Assembly (NCBI GenBank): GCA_045642925.1
Contig: JAZUJW010000071.1
Location: 1-12,670, forward strand
Reading direction: 5' to 3'
DNA: 12,670 bases
Source: Firm-04 sp045642925
GTDB taxonomy: Bacteria > Bacillota > Clostridia > Oscillospirales > Ruminococcaceae
Part shown: positions 6,777 through 12,527 of the stretch, one piece after another
Position numbering within the stretch: position 1 is the stretch's first letter
How the letters are laid out: each line of letters begins with the position of its first letter
Program-made: the position numbers and the translations under genes
The notes under the pieces: model-generated
The model's input: the letters and a program-made list of their open reading frames with translations, nothing else
What the model was told of the DNA's origin: nothing
Database searches by the model: none

Positions 6777-6964
6777 TTAAGGCAACACCGCACAGAGCCG
6801 GTGGTGCAGGATACGTATGGTCAAACGAGTTTGACCAGTCAGATTTTTCGTCAGATTGTACAGAAATGATGCCGCCGGGCTGACGCCCAGCAAAGAATTT
6901 CTGTACAAGATGGCGGAAAATCTGCAAGTAGCTATGCCACCAGCTCTGTGCGGTGTTGCCTTAA
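6777..6964. repeat. TTAA-bounded palindromic element, full copy
   Basis: 188 bp with 28-bp terminal inverted repeats (one mismatch) that begin TTAAGGCAACACCGC on each strand, so each end is TTAA. Inside, nested complementary arms follow in order: CAGATTTTTCG (6840) with CGGAAAATCTG (6914); TTGTACAGAAAT (6856) with ATTTCTGTACAA (6897); and an apex GGGC TGAC GCCC (6877-6888). The whole element can therefore fold into one long hairpin. An extra perfect palindrome (TGGTCAAAC GA GTTTGACCA, 6818-6837) is absent from the copy at 12524. No transposase gene is present. It is best read as a non-autonomous MITE-like element; a structured RNA is the alternative. Confidence 0.78.
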
Positions 6965-6967
6965 AAA

Positions 6968-7070
6968 TGGCTATGCACACGAAGCGGGATTAAAGTTTTG
7001 CGATGGCTTTTTTATTGATGATTCCAAAGGGAAAAATTCCCTTTGGAATCATCATTATATTAGCCGCTTG
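6968..7070 (+). repeat. Modular palindromic repeat abutting the antiporter stop codon
   Basis: The left part (GGCTATGCACACGAAGCGG...AAAGTTTT) matches the reverse complement of about 9975-10003. The centre is a perfect 17-bp hairpin (7017-7033 with 7037-7053, loop AAA; arm GATGATTCCAAAGGGAA). The right part, GGAATCATCATTATATTAG then CCGC, matches 10018-10040. It ends one base before the antiporter stop codon. In the antiporter's direction the hairpin is followed by A's rather than T's, so it is not a classical terminator, though it may protect or define the mRNA end. Confidence 0.65.
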
Positions 7071-8375
7071 TCACGCCTTGTCATGCACGTTCTCTATCGC
7101 TTCCGACGAAATCGTCGCACTACGCGGCTCATTGTGTACATTCACCGTCGCCTGCCCACGGAATACCAGCTTCAACAAAATCGGACACAGAATGGATGTG
7201 CATATAATCAGAAAAATCGTCGCCACCAACGGGTCAATCCCCGCCAGTTCTCCATCACGATACACTATCATCCCCTGCCCTGTCGCATACACCGCCAACG
7301 CCACTTCTCCACGCGCAATCATTCCAAATCCCGCCGTCAGAGAATCTCTGTTGCTGTATCGGAAACATTTCGCCACAGCCCCACAGCCAATAATCTTTCC
7401 CAATACTCCAACCAGCACAAATACCGCCACAAATAACAAACTGCTTGGCACAAAATTACTGAAATCTGCACTGATACCAATATACGCAAAAAACATCGGC
7501 GTGAACAGCATATACCCGCTGACAATCACCTTTCGGTCTACAAACTGACTGTCGCCCAGCCCCGAAAGCATCAAACCTGCCATATATGCACCTGTAATTG
7601 CCGCAATTCCAAAGAATTCCTCTGCACAGTACGCAAATATCATGCACATTGCCATGGCAAAAATACTCGTGCGACGCTTGTGTGGGTAAATCGCAACCAT
7701 TTTCTTGAAGCAAAAACGCAAAAGCAATCCCGCAACAATCGTAAACGCAAAGAAACCAACTACATGAAGACAGGTTTCTCCAATGCTTCCTTCGCCGCCC
7801 AATCCCGTAATCACACTCAATACCACGATCCCTATGACATCGTCAATGATTGCCGCACTCAGCACAGTCGTTCCGATTTTGGTTTTCAGCTTTCCAAGTT
7901 CACGAAGCGTTTCCACCGTGATGCCGACACTGGTTGCAGATAGAATGCATCCCACAAACAGCGCATTCAACAGCAGTTCCGTGTCTTTTGCAGCCGAAAA
8001 TCCGCCCATGAACAGCAATGCCGCCGCCGTACCAAACGCAATCGGCACAAATACACCCGCCAGTGCAATGACAGTCGCCGCCAGTCCACTGCGCTTCATT
8101 TCACGAAAATCCGTTTCCAAACCGCTGGAAAAGAGAATAAATACCACGCCGATTTGCGAAAAGCTTTTCAATACGTCCATTTCAATTTCTGTCGGATGAA
8201 TCAGGCCATGAAAACTATCGCAATGAATGAAGAATGCAGGGCCAATCAGCAGTCCCGCGAGAATCATGCCGACAACCTGCGGCAAACCGATTTTTCTTGT
8301 CAACATACCCAATGCTTTCGTTGCCAGCAGAATGATGCCGCAATCCAACAGGATATTCATGACATTGAACTCCAT
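7071..8375 (-). CDS. CPA2-family cation/proton antiporter (KefB/NapA-like membrane domain)
   Basis: 434 residues, almost wholly hydrophobic with about 12 membrane segments. Typical CPA2 features are visible: 'GLPQVVGMILAGLLIGP' near residue 30, 'FSSGLETDF' near 82, and an unwound-helix motif 'SATSVGITVETLRELGKL' near 146. The adjacent aspartates of the ion-binding site are D178-D179 in 'AAIIDDVIGIVVLSV', and the conserved 'GMIARGEVAL' is near 351. It would exchange Na+ or K+ for protons across the plasma membrane in pH and salt homeostasis. It has only a 30-residue cytoplasmic tail and no TrkA-N domain, unlike full-length KefB. A TTG start 24 nt upstream is possible, but AAGGAGAAGG lies between it and the ATG at 8375, so the ATG is preferred. 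It lies 98 bp after glyA, with a terminator-like hairpin in between; no good promoter of its own is seen. Confidence 0.9.
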   Translation of the reverse strand: MEFNVMNILLDCGIILLATKALGMLTRKIGLPQVVGMILAGLLIGPAFFIHCDSFHGLIHPTEIEMDVLKSFSQIGVVFILFSSGLETDFREMKRSGLAATVIALAGVFVPIAFGTAAALLFMGGFSAAKDTELLLNALFVGCILSATSVGITVETLRELGKLKTKIGTTVLSAAIIDDVIGIVVLSVITGLGGEGSIGETCLHVVGFFAFTIVAGLLLRFCFKKMVAIYPHKRRTSIFAMAMCMIFAYCAEEFFGIAAITGAYMAGLMLSGLGDSQFVDRKVIVSGYMLFTPMFFAYIGISADFSNFVPSSLLFVAVFVLVGVLGKIIGCGAVAKCFRYSNRDSLTAGFGMIARGEVALAVYATGQGMIVYRDGELAGIDPLVATIFLIICTSILCPILLKLVFRGQATVNVHNEPRSATISSEAIENVHDKA

Positions 8376-8407
8376 TTTTACCTTCTCCTTTTTTGTCAAA
8401 AGCGCAA

Positions 8408-8443
8408 CAAAAGCAGGGCACCATATTTTGCGCCCTGCTTTTG
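8408..8443 (-). terminator. Terminator or attenuator after glyA
   Basis: A perfect 12-bp stem (CAAAAGCAGGGC at 8408-8419 with GCCCTGCTTTTG at 8432-8443) around a 12-nt loop. Read on the minus strand, the 3' arm ends in TTTTG and is followed by TTGCGCTTTT. It lies 30 bp after the glyA stop and about 33 bp before the antiporter start. It probably ends most glyA transcripts while letting some continue into the antiporter. Confidence 0.7.
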
Positions 8444-8473
8444 CGATAATGTAAACAGAATAGATTTACGTGA

Positions 8474-9730
8474 TTATTCGTACAACGGATACTTCTTGCA
8501 GATTTCGTTGACACCTGCACGAATTGCATCTGCCTTGTTCTCGAAGTCGGTAGCGCAGAGGTACATGAACTCTGCGATTTTCTCCATATCCTCAGTGACC
8601 AGACCACGGCTGGTGACTGCGGGCGTACCAACACGGATACCGCTGGTGATGGAAGGCTTCTCAGGGTCATTCGGAATTGCGTTCTTGTTGACGGTGATGT
8701 AAACCTCATCCAGACGGTGTTCGAGTTCCTTACCGGTGATGTGAACAGGACGGAGGTCAACGAGCATGAGGTGGTTGTCGGTACCGCCGGAAACGAGGTC
8801 GAAGCCGCGAGCCAGCAGACCTTTTGCGAGTGCCTGTGCGTTGTCAACAACCTGCTGCTGATAAGCCTTGAACTCAGGCTTCAGTGCTTCGCCGAAGCAG
8901 ACAGCTTTTGCAGCGATAACGTGCATCAGAGGGCCGCCCTGAATGCCGGGGAAGATTGCCTTATTGATTTTCTTTGCGATTTCCTCGTCATTGGTGAGGA
9001 TCAAGCCGCCGCGCGGGCCACGGAGGGTTTTGTGGGTGGTAGTGGTAACGACATCAGCAAGACCGATCGGGGACTGATGCAGACCGGCTGCGACCAGACC
9101 TGCGATGTGAGCCATATCGACCATGAGGAGAGCATCGTTGCTGTGTGCGATCTCAGCGAGTTTCGCGAAGTCGATGGCACGAGGGTAAGCGGAAGCGCCG
9201 GCGACGATGAGCTTCGGGTGGTTTTCTTTGACGAGTGCTTCGACCTTATCGTAGTCGATGCGTTCGTCATCGCCCAGACCGTAGGAGATGAAGTTGAAGT
9301 ATTTACCGGAAAGGTTGACGGGAGAGCCGTGGGTAAGGTGACCGCCGTGTGCAAGGCTCATGCCGAGAACGGTATCGCCGGGCTGGAGCAAAGCGAAGTA
9401 AACAGCGGTATTTGCCTGCGAACCGGAGTGAGCCTGGACGTTAGCGAATTTGCAGCCGAACAGTTCTTTTGCGCGGGCAACGGCGATATCTTCGACAATA
9501 TCGACGCATTCGCAGCCGCCGTAATAGCGTTTTGCGGAATAGCCTTCAGCGTACTTATTGGTGAGAACAGAACCCATAGCAGCCATAACTGCGGGAGAAA
9601 CGATATTTTCGCTAGCAATCAGTTCGAGGTTTCTTCTCTGACGAGCGAGCTCCTTGTTCATTGCAGCGCCGACCTCAGCGTCGCACTCGGACACATATCC
9701 GATGGTGTCAATCAGTGAATTATACATCAT
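8474..9730 (-). CDS. glyA: Serine hydroxymethyltransferase
   Basis: 418 residues, the normal length for bacterial SHMT. This cytosolic PLP enzyme converts serine and tetrahydrofolate to glycine and 5,10-methylene-THF, feeding one-carbon and purine/thymidylate synthesis. Visible signatures are 'NLELIASENIVSPAV' (34-48), 'TNKYAEGYSAKRYYGG' (57-72), the cofactor-binding 'MVDMAHIAGLVAAG' (203-216), the Schiff-base lysine K234 in 'VVTTTTHKTLRGPRGG', and 'TSGIRVGTPAVTSRG' near the end. The start has two adjacent ATGs (9730 and 9727) after GGAAAGGAAG; the first is reported, but spacing slightly favours the second. A consensus promoter lies at 9784-9812. Codon use is even and conserved throughout, with no sign of decay. 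It is possibly co-transcribed at low level with the antiporter. Confidence 0.98.
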   Translation of the reverse strand: MMYNSLIDTIGYVSECDAEVGAAMNKELARQRRNLELIASENIVSPAVMAAMGSVLTNKYAEGYSAKRYYGGCECVDIVEDIAVARAKELFGCKFANVQAHSGSQANTAVYFALLQPGDTVLGMSLAHGGHLTHGSPVNLSGKYFNFISYGLGDDERIDYDKVEALVKENHPKLIVAGASAYPRAIDFAKLAEIAHSNDALLMVDMAHIAGLVAAGLHQSPIGLADVVTTTTHKTLRGPRGGLILTNDEEIAKKINKAIFPGIQGGPLMHVIAAKAVCFGEALKPEFKAYQQQVVDNAQALAKGLLARGFDLVSGGTDNHLMLVDLRPVHITGKELEHRLDEVYITVNKNAIPNDPEKPSITSGIRVGTPAVTSRGLVTEDMEKIAEFMYLCATDFENKADAIRAGVNEICKKYPLYE

Positions 9731-9783
9731 TTTCTTCCTTTCCGATATTAGGGGTGCATCCCCTGAATTTCAGTAGCGATTTT

Positions 9784-9812
9784 ATTATATCACAAATCGG
9801 CGCAGGATGCAA
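9784..9812 (-). promoter_or_regulatory. Sigma-A promoter of glyA, with a short leader hairpin
   Basis: On the minus strand, TTGCAT (9812-9807), a 17-bp spacer and TATAAT (9789-9784). The leader of about 48 nt contains a small perfect hairpin, AGGGG TGCAT CCCCT (plus strand 9750-9764), just before the ribosome binding site. No known riboswitch fold is recognised in so short a leader. Confidence 0.85.
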
Positions 9813-9849
9813 GTATTTTTTTTCGAAAAGAGATTTTTTTGTTTTTTGA

Positions 9850-10041
9850 GGATTCTAAAGGAAATTGAAAGCGCATCCTGCACCCAATCATGAAGAGTCC
9901 AGAGGGAATTGATTCCCTCTGGCATAGCCCAGAGGCAGCGCCCCCGGACTCTGCGATTTTTTGAAAAAAATCGAGTAAAACTTTCATTTCGCTTCGCGTG
10001 CATAGCCGCTTTCTCTGGAATCATCATGATAATAGCCGCGT
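9850..10041 (-). repeat. Dispersed modular palindromic repeat, longest copy
   Basis: Read on the minus strand, in order: GCGGCTATTATCATGATG with GATTCC (matches 7044-7066); GGCTATGCACGCGAAGCG with the following AAAGTTTT (matches 6968-6995); a 9-bp AT hairpin CGATTTTTT/AAAAAATCG (9954-9973); an arm of the type GGACTC-GGGGGCGCTGCCTCTGG (matches 12194-12250); and finally the GAGGGAATCAATTCCCTC hairpin with CTTCATGATTGGGTGCAGG and GCGCTTTC (matches 372-446). It thus joins modules found singly at the other copies. It lies between the glyA promoter and the deacetylase terminator and codes for nothing convincing. Confidence 0.7.
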
Positions 10042-10055
10042 GCATCACCGCAAAC

Positions 10056-10088
10056 AAAAAGCCCCGACCTTCATAGTCGGGACTTTTT
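10056..10088. terminator. Bidirectional intrinsic terminator after the deacetylase gene
   Basis: AGCCCCGAC (10060-10068) pairs with GTCGGGACT (10076-10084) with one G-T pair around a 7-nt loop. Five T's follow on the plus strand (10084-10088) and five A's precede on the plus strand (10056-10060), giving a T-tract in both directions. For the minus strand it ends the deacetylase transcript about 40 bp after its stop codon. Confidence 0.85.
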
Positions 10089-10125
10089 GCACTTAAGGAG
10101 ATTTCAGAAGAAGAAATCTTCGAAA

Positions 10126-11607
10126 TCATCTAACATAATCGTAGATCTGACCCTTGTACATGGTCTTGCCATTCGCAGCAAACATCTCAGATACAGTGAC
10201 AATCTGCCAGCCGTTCTGCTTCATGTACGGACAGAGCTGTTCCATCGCTTCTGCGGTGGTGTTGTAGGTTTCATGGCAAAGTACAACCTTACCATTCAGA
10301 CTGCCATTGCTCATGGCGTTCTTAATCGTGCTGACAATACTATTCGTGGAAGCATTGTCCCAGTCTTTCGTATCCAGACCGCAGTTTGCAATCGGAGTCG
10401 GAATCGTATTCTTTACAGTATCATTTGCTGCAAGGTACGGCAGACGAACGATGAAGTCCTTCTGACCGGTCAGACGGCGAAGAATTTCAGCACACTGATT
10501 GTACTCATTCAAAATACCATCCGCGCCCATGCTGGTGAGCTGATTGTGCGTAAAGGTATGGTCAGCAACTTCAAAACCAAGCTTGTAAGCCGTGGTAATT
10601 TCGTTTTCATTGCCGCCGTTGATTTTATTGCCCCAGTAGAAGAATGTAGCATGGAAGCCGGATTCCTTCAGAGCATTATGAATACGGGCAGCAGAGCTGT
10701 TATTGCCAAGACCAACAGGACCATCATCGAAGCTGATTGCAACCATCGGCTTGCTCTTGTCGATCCAGGAGATATCTCCGGGAGGTACCCAAGCATTGCC
10801 GTTCATGTAACCGCCGCCGCCTACGGGAGTAGAAGGCTCAGCAGTGGTTGTAGTGGTAGTCGTTGTTGTGGTGGTCGTGGTGGTTGCAGTCAGCTCAGGG
10901 TAAACAAAGAGTCGGCGCAGAAGTGCATAGTCCGCACTGTTGATTTTTCCGTTCTTGTCCATATCAGCCGTTTCCAAGATGACATTTGCATCTTGTCCCT
11001 CAATAAATTTCAGCAGTTCATCTGCATCCGTTTTATCAATCTTTTCGTCCTGATTGACATCGCCCATGCGGTAATGTGTCGGAATGGAAGCCTTGATGGA
11101 GTCAACGTAGAAATCGCACAAATCCGTTGCTGTTTCAACATAAATGTATCGGTTGGTTGCACCTGCGGGAATCTGGTAATCCGAATTGGAAAGAACCGTC
11201 CATTCGCCGCTTGCTACGGTGTCAGAAGCAATATGCGCATACTGAGTCGTACCTGTTGCATCGTCATACTGGAGAGAGATCTGCATATCCACAGCATCAC
11301 CTGAAGACTGCTTGACAGCACAGGAAATAGCATAGGACTCGCCGGAAACCCAATCAGTACCCAAAGCAGCGACAGCGCCGTTCCATGCTTCGGTACGGCT
11401 GGAAACCATCAGACAGTAGGAGCCTTCATAAGCATCCAGATTTACTCTTTCGACAGATTCCTGTGCACGCGCACTGAAGCCGTCCATACCCGATTCGAAA
11501 TCTGCATCCAGAAGTGACTGTGCGGCAAAAACATTGCTTGTAAAGGCGCTTGTAGCAATCAAACTGGAACAAATAACGATAGAAAACATTTTGCTGAAAG
11601 AAATCAT
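10126..11607 (-). CDS. Secreted CE4 polysaccharide deacetylase with CBM22-like and dockerin modules
   Basis: 493 residues. The ATG start has AAGAGG about 10 nt upstream and a signal peptide at 1-28 (cleavage likely after 'NVFA'). Residues about 31-175 are a beta-rich CBM22/CBM4_9-like module ('DADFESGMDGF...SSRTEAWNG...FYVDSIKA'). Residues about 180-236 are a dockerin with calcium loops at 'GDVNQDEKIDKTD' and 'ADMDKNGKINSAD'. A linker with 14 consecutive threonines (242-255) follows. Residues about 285-480 are a NodB/CE4 domain: 'ISFDDGP' with D294 and D295, metal-binding H350 and H354 in 'DHTFTHNQL', 'RLPY' (388-391), 'DTKDW' (412-416) and 'VLCHE' with H445. All catalytic residues are present, so it should be active, most likely removing acetyl groups from xylan as a cellulosome component; chitin or peptidoglycan substrates are less likely given the CBM. 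It is a single-gene transcript. Confidence 0.93.
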   Translation of the reverse strand: MISFSKMFSIVICSSLIATSAFTSNVFAAQSLLDADFESGMDGFSARAQESVERVNLDAYEGSYCLMVSSRTEAWNGAVAALGTDWVSGESYAISCAVKQSSGDAVDMQISLQYDDATGTTQYAHIASDTVASGEWTVLSNSDYQIPAGATNRYIYVETATDLCDFYVDSIKASIPTHYRMGDVNQDEKIDKTDADELLKFIEGQDANVILETADMDKNGKINSADYALLRRLFVYPELTATTTTTTTTTTTTTTAEPSTPVGGGGYMNGNAWVPPGDISWIDKSKPMVAISFDDGPVGLGNNSSAARIHNALKESGFHATFFYWGNKINGGNENEITTAYKLGFEVADHTFTHNQLTSMGADGILNEYNQCAEILRRLTGQKDFIVRLPYLAANDTVKNTIPTPIANCGLDTKDWDNASTNSIVSTIKNAMSNGSLNGKVVLCHETYNTTAEAMEQLCPYMKQNGWQIVTVSEMFAANGKTMYKGQIYDYVR

Positions 11608-11679
11608 GTTTCAAAAACCTCTTTTCTGATTCATCATGAAGGGTGGTTTTGTGAAGGGGAAAAATGGGCAAATTTCAAG

Positions 11680-11697
11680 AGAAAACACAAGTTTTCT
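11680..11697. promoter_or_regulatory. Palindrome upstream of the deacetylase gene, candidate operator
   Basis: AGAAAAC ACAA GTTTTCT is a perfect 7-bp inverted repeat about 73 bp upstream of the start codon. It is the only strong symmetric site between the upstream terminators and the gene. No sigma-A promoter of the quality seen at the other genes is found in 11608-11720. A regulator binding here is inference. Confidence 0.35.
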
Positions 11698-11722
11698 GAT
11701 ATGACTGGGAAAATAAATGCAA

Positions 11723-11765
11723 GAAAAGCGCAAAGAACGGAATGTGGAATTATGTTCTCTGCGCT
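11723..11765 (-). terminator. Terminator-like hairpin, downstream member of a tandem pair
   Basis: AGCGCAAAGAAC (11727-11738) pairs with GTTCTCTGCGCT (11754-11765), 11 of 12 bp, around a 15-nt loop. On the minus strand TTTTCTT follows. It lies directly after the stronger terminator at 11773-11823, as a backup. Confidence 0.55.
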
Positions 11766-11772
11766 GATTTAT

Positions 11773-11823
11773 AAAAAAAAGAGTGGAGCGTCGGCGCGGG
11801 TGATCGCACCCGACGCATCCACT
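11773..11823 (-). terminator. Strong intrinsic terminator with no obvious gene upstream
   Basis: A GC-rich stem (AGTGGA 11782-11787 with TCCACT 11818-11823; GCGT with ACGC; CGGGTG 11797-11802 with CACCCG 11807-11812, loop ATCG) is followed on the minus strand by eight T's (11780-11773). An alternative pairing GCGTCGG/CCGACGC is also possible. It implies a minus-strand transcript entering from the right, where only a 25-codon frame is seen. Confidence 0.75.
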
Positions 11824-11901
11824 TTAGGGGGAACAATGTTTAAAAGCCGAACGGCTTGGAAATTTCATGTAGATTCGAACATCTTGTGTTCTGTTCTTCA
11901 T
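11824..11901 (-). CDS. Possible 25-residue peptide or part of a small RNA
   Basis: ATG at 11901-11899, 25 codons, stop TAA directly touching the strong terminator at 11773-11823. The peptide would be basic (MKNRTQDVRIYMKFPSRSAF and five more residues), with no membrane segment. There is no Shine-Dalgarno sequence. A TATGAT at 11919-11914 (minus strand) would give an almost leaderless transcript, but the matching -35 is poor. I do not recognise it. A small non-coding RNA ending at the terminator is equally likely. Confidence 0.2.
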   Translation of the reverse strand: MKNRTQDVRIYMKFPSRSAFKHCSP

Positions 11902-11947
11902 TGATATCAGTCTATCATAAATTGCGAAAAAATGCAAATAGGAAACG

Positions 11948-11976
11948 CTTATAGGGGGTATAAGGGCAGACTTATA
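11948..11976. other. Three overlapping half-sites able to form alternative hairpins
   Basis: CTTATA (11948-11953), TATAAG (11959-11964) and CTTATA (11971-11976) lie in a row; the middle one can pair with either neighbour, and its pairing with the right-hand copy extends to 7 bp (GTATAAG/CTTATAC). It lies in the otherwise empty stretch 11902-12190. No product is assigned. It may be an operator cluster or a switching RNA element. Confidence 0.3.
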
Positions 11977-12193
11977 CTGCCATAGGCAAAAGCAGATGAA
12001 GCGTAGAAATTGCATGAATCTGCGAAAAAATGGTGTTCTTTTAAATATTCATTAATATTTTAGAAAGGGAAAATCAGCGCAACAAATGAAACAGTGCAGG
12101 GAAAACTCCGCAATATTTGGTATAGAATTCCGTTTAATCAAGTGGTTCTGCGCGCGAAGTGAGATATTGAAACAGAATGCGGCAATGATATTG

Positions 12194-12272
12194 AGGAGTC
12201 CAGAGGGAATCATTCCCTTTGGCGAAGTCCAGAGGCAGCGCCTCCGGACGCCAACAGACTGCAAGCAGTCTG
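12194..12272 (-). repeat. Dispersed palindromic repeat, right-hand copy
   Basis: GGAGTCCAGAGGGAATCATTC and the following CAGAGGCAGCGCCTCCGGAC match 9894-9952 closely, with the same order of arms. It is followed by a perfect 8-bp hairpin, CAGACTGC AA GCAGTCTG (12255-12272). It codes for nothing convincing. The 120 bp to its left (12060-12190) show no gene, promoter or repeat I can support. Confidence 0.65.
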
Positions 12273-12312
12273 CACCGCAGAGCGCGAAACATCTCTTGTT
12301 TCCTTACAACGA

Positions 12313-12437
12313 ATCAGGAGGGGTTCCCGCATACATCTCCCGTAATAAACAAAGGAAGGCAAGAGAACGGTATGAAACGTTCTTCCTGCCTTCCTATATT
12401 TATGTTAGGTACGACACGAGGGGAAACCCTTCCTGAT
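12313..12437. repeat. Nested palindrome next to the TTAA elements
   Basis: Outer arms ATCAGGAGGGGTTCCC (12313-12328) and GGGGAAACCCTTCCTGAT (12420-12437) are near-complementary. They enclose a second hairpin with AGGAAGGCA (12353-12361) pairing with TGCCTTCCT (12387-12395) and an inner AGAACG/CGTTCT. There is no T-tract. The right arm ends where the TTAA of the next element begins, so that element may have inserted at or beside this palindrome. Confidence 0.6.
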
Positions 12438-12527
12438 TAAGGCAACATCGCACAGAGCCGGTAGTACAAATTTGCAAGCAGATGTGCCGCCAAGCCGTCA
12501 GGCGTGCTTTGTGTGGTGTTGCCTTAA
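12437..12527. repeat. TTAA-bounded palindromic element, internally deleted copy
   Basis: 91 bp bounded by TTAA, with ends TTAAGGCAACATCGCACAG and CTTTGTGTGGTGTTGCCTTAA. It keeps the terminal inverted repeats and the GCAAGCAGATGTGCCGCCAAG segment seen at 12650-12670, but lacks the TTGTACAGAAAT arms and the GGGCTGACGCCC apex. Its right TTAA (12524-12527) is also the left TTAA of the next copy. Confidence 0.75.

Noticed and set aside
6664..6927. 87-codon minus-strand frame across the sigma promoter and the palindromic element
   Set aside because: It runs through the palindromic element and the promoter; no ribosome binding site.
7017..7053. Classical intrinsic terminator of the antiporter
   Set aside because: The stem is perfect, but on the minus strand it is followed by A's, not T's, so it is listed as part of a repeat instead.
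8717..9718. 333-codon open frame opposite glyA
   Set aside because: Shadow of a highly conserved gene; the product has no recognisable motif.
10087..11304. 405-codon open frame opposite the deacetylase gene
   Set aside because: Antisense shadow that begins at the terminator and includes the complement of the threonine-codon run; no translation signal.
11773..11823. Possible T-box antiterminator (GGGTGCGATCACCCGCG resembles GGGTGG-ACCGCG)
   Set aside because: The match has extra bases, no stem I with specifier loop is visible upstream, and the next gene is a deacetylase, not an aminoacyl-tRNA or amino-acid gene.
11877..11895. LexA-type box (CGAAC ... GTTC)
   Set aside because: The spacer is 7 nt rather than 4, and no SOS-type gene is next to it.
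11939..11954. Catabolite-repression (cre) site, GGAAACGCTTATA
   Set aside because: Several mismatches to the consensus and more than 300 bp from the nearest gene start.
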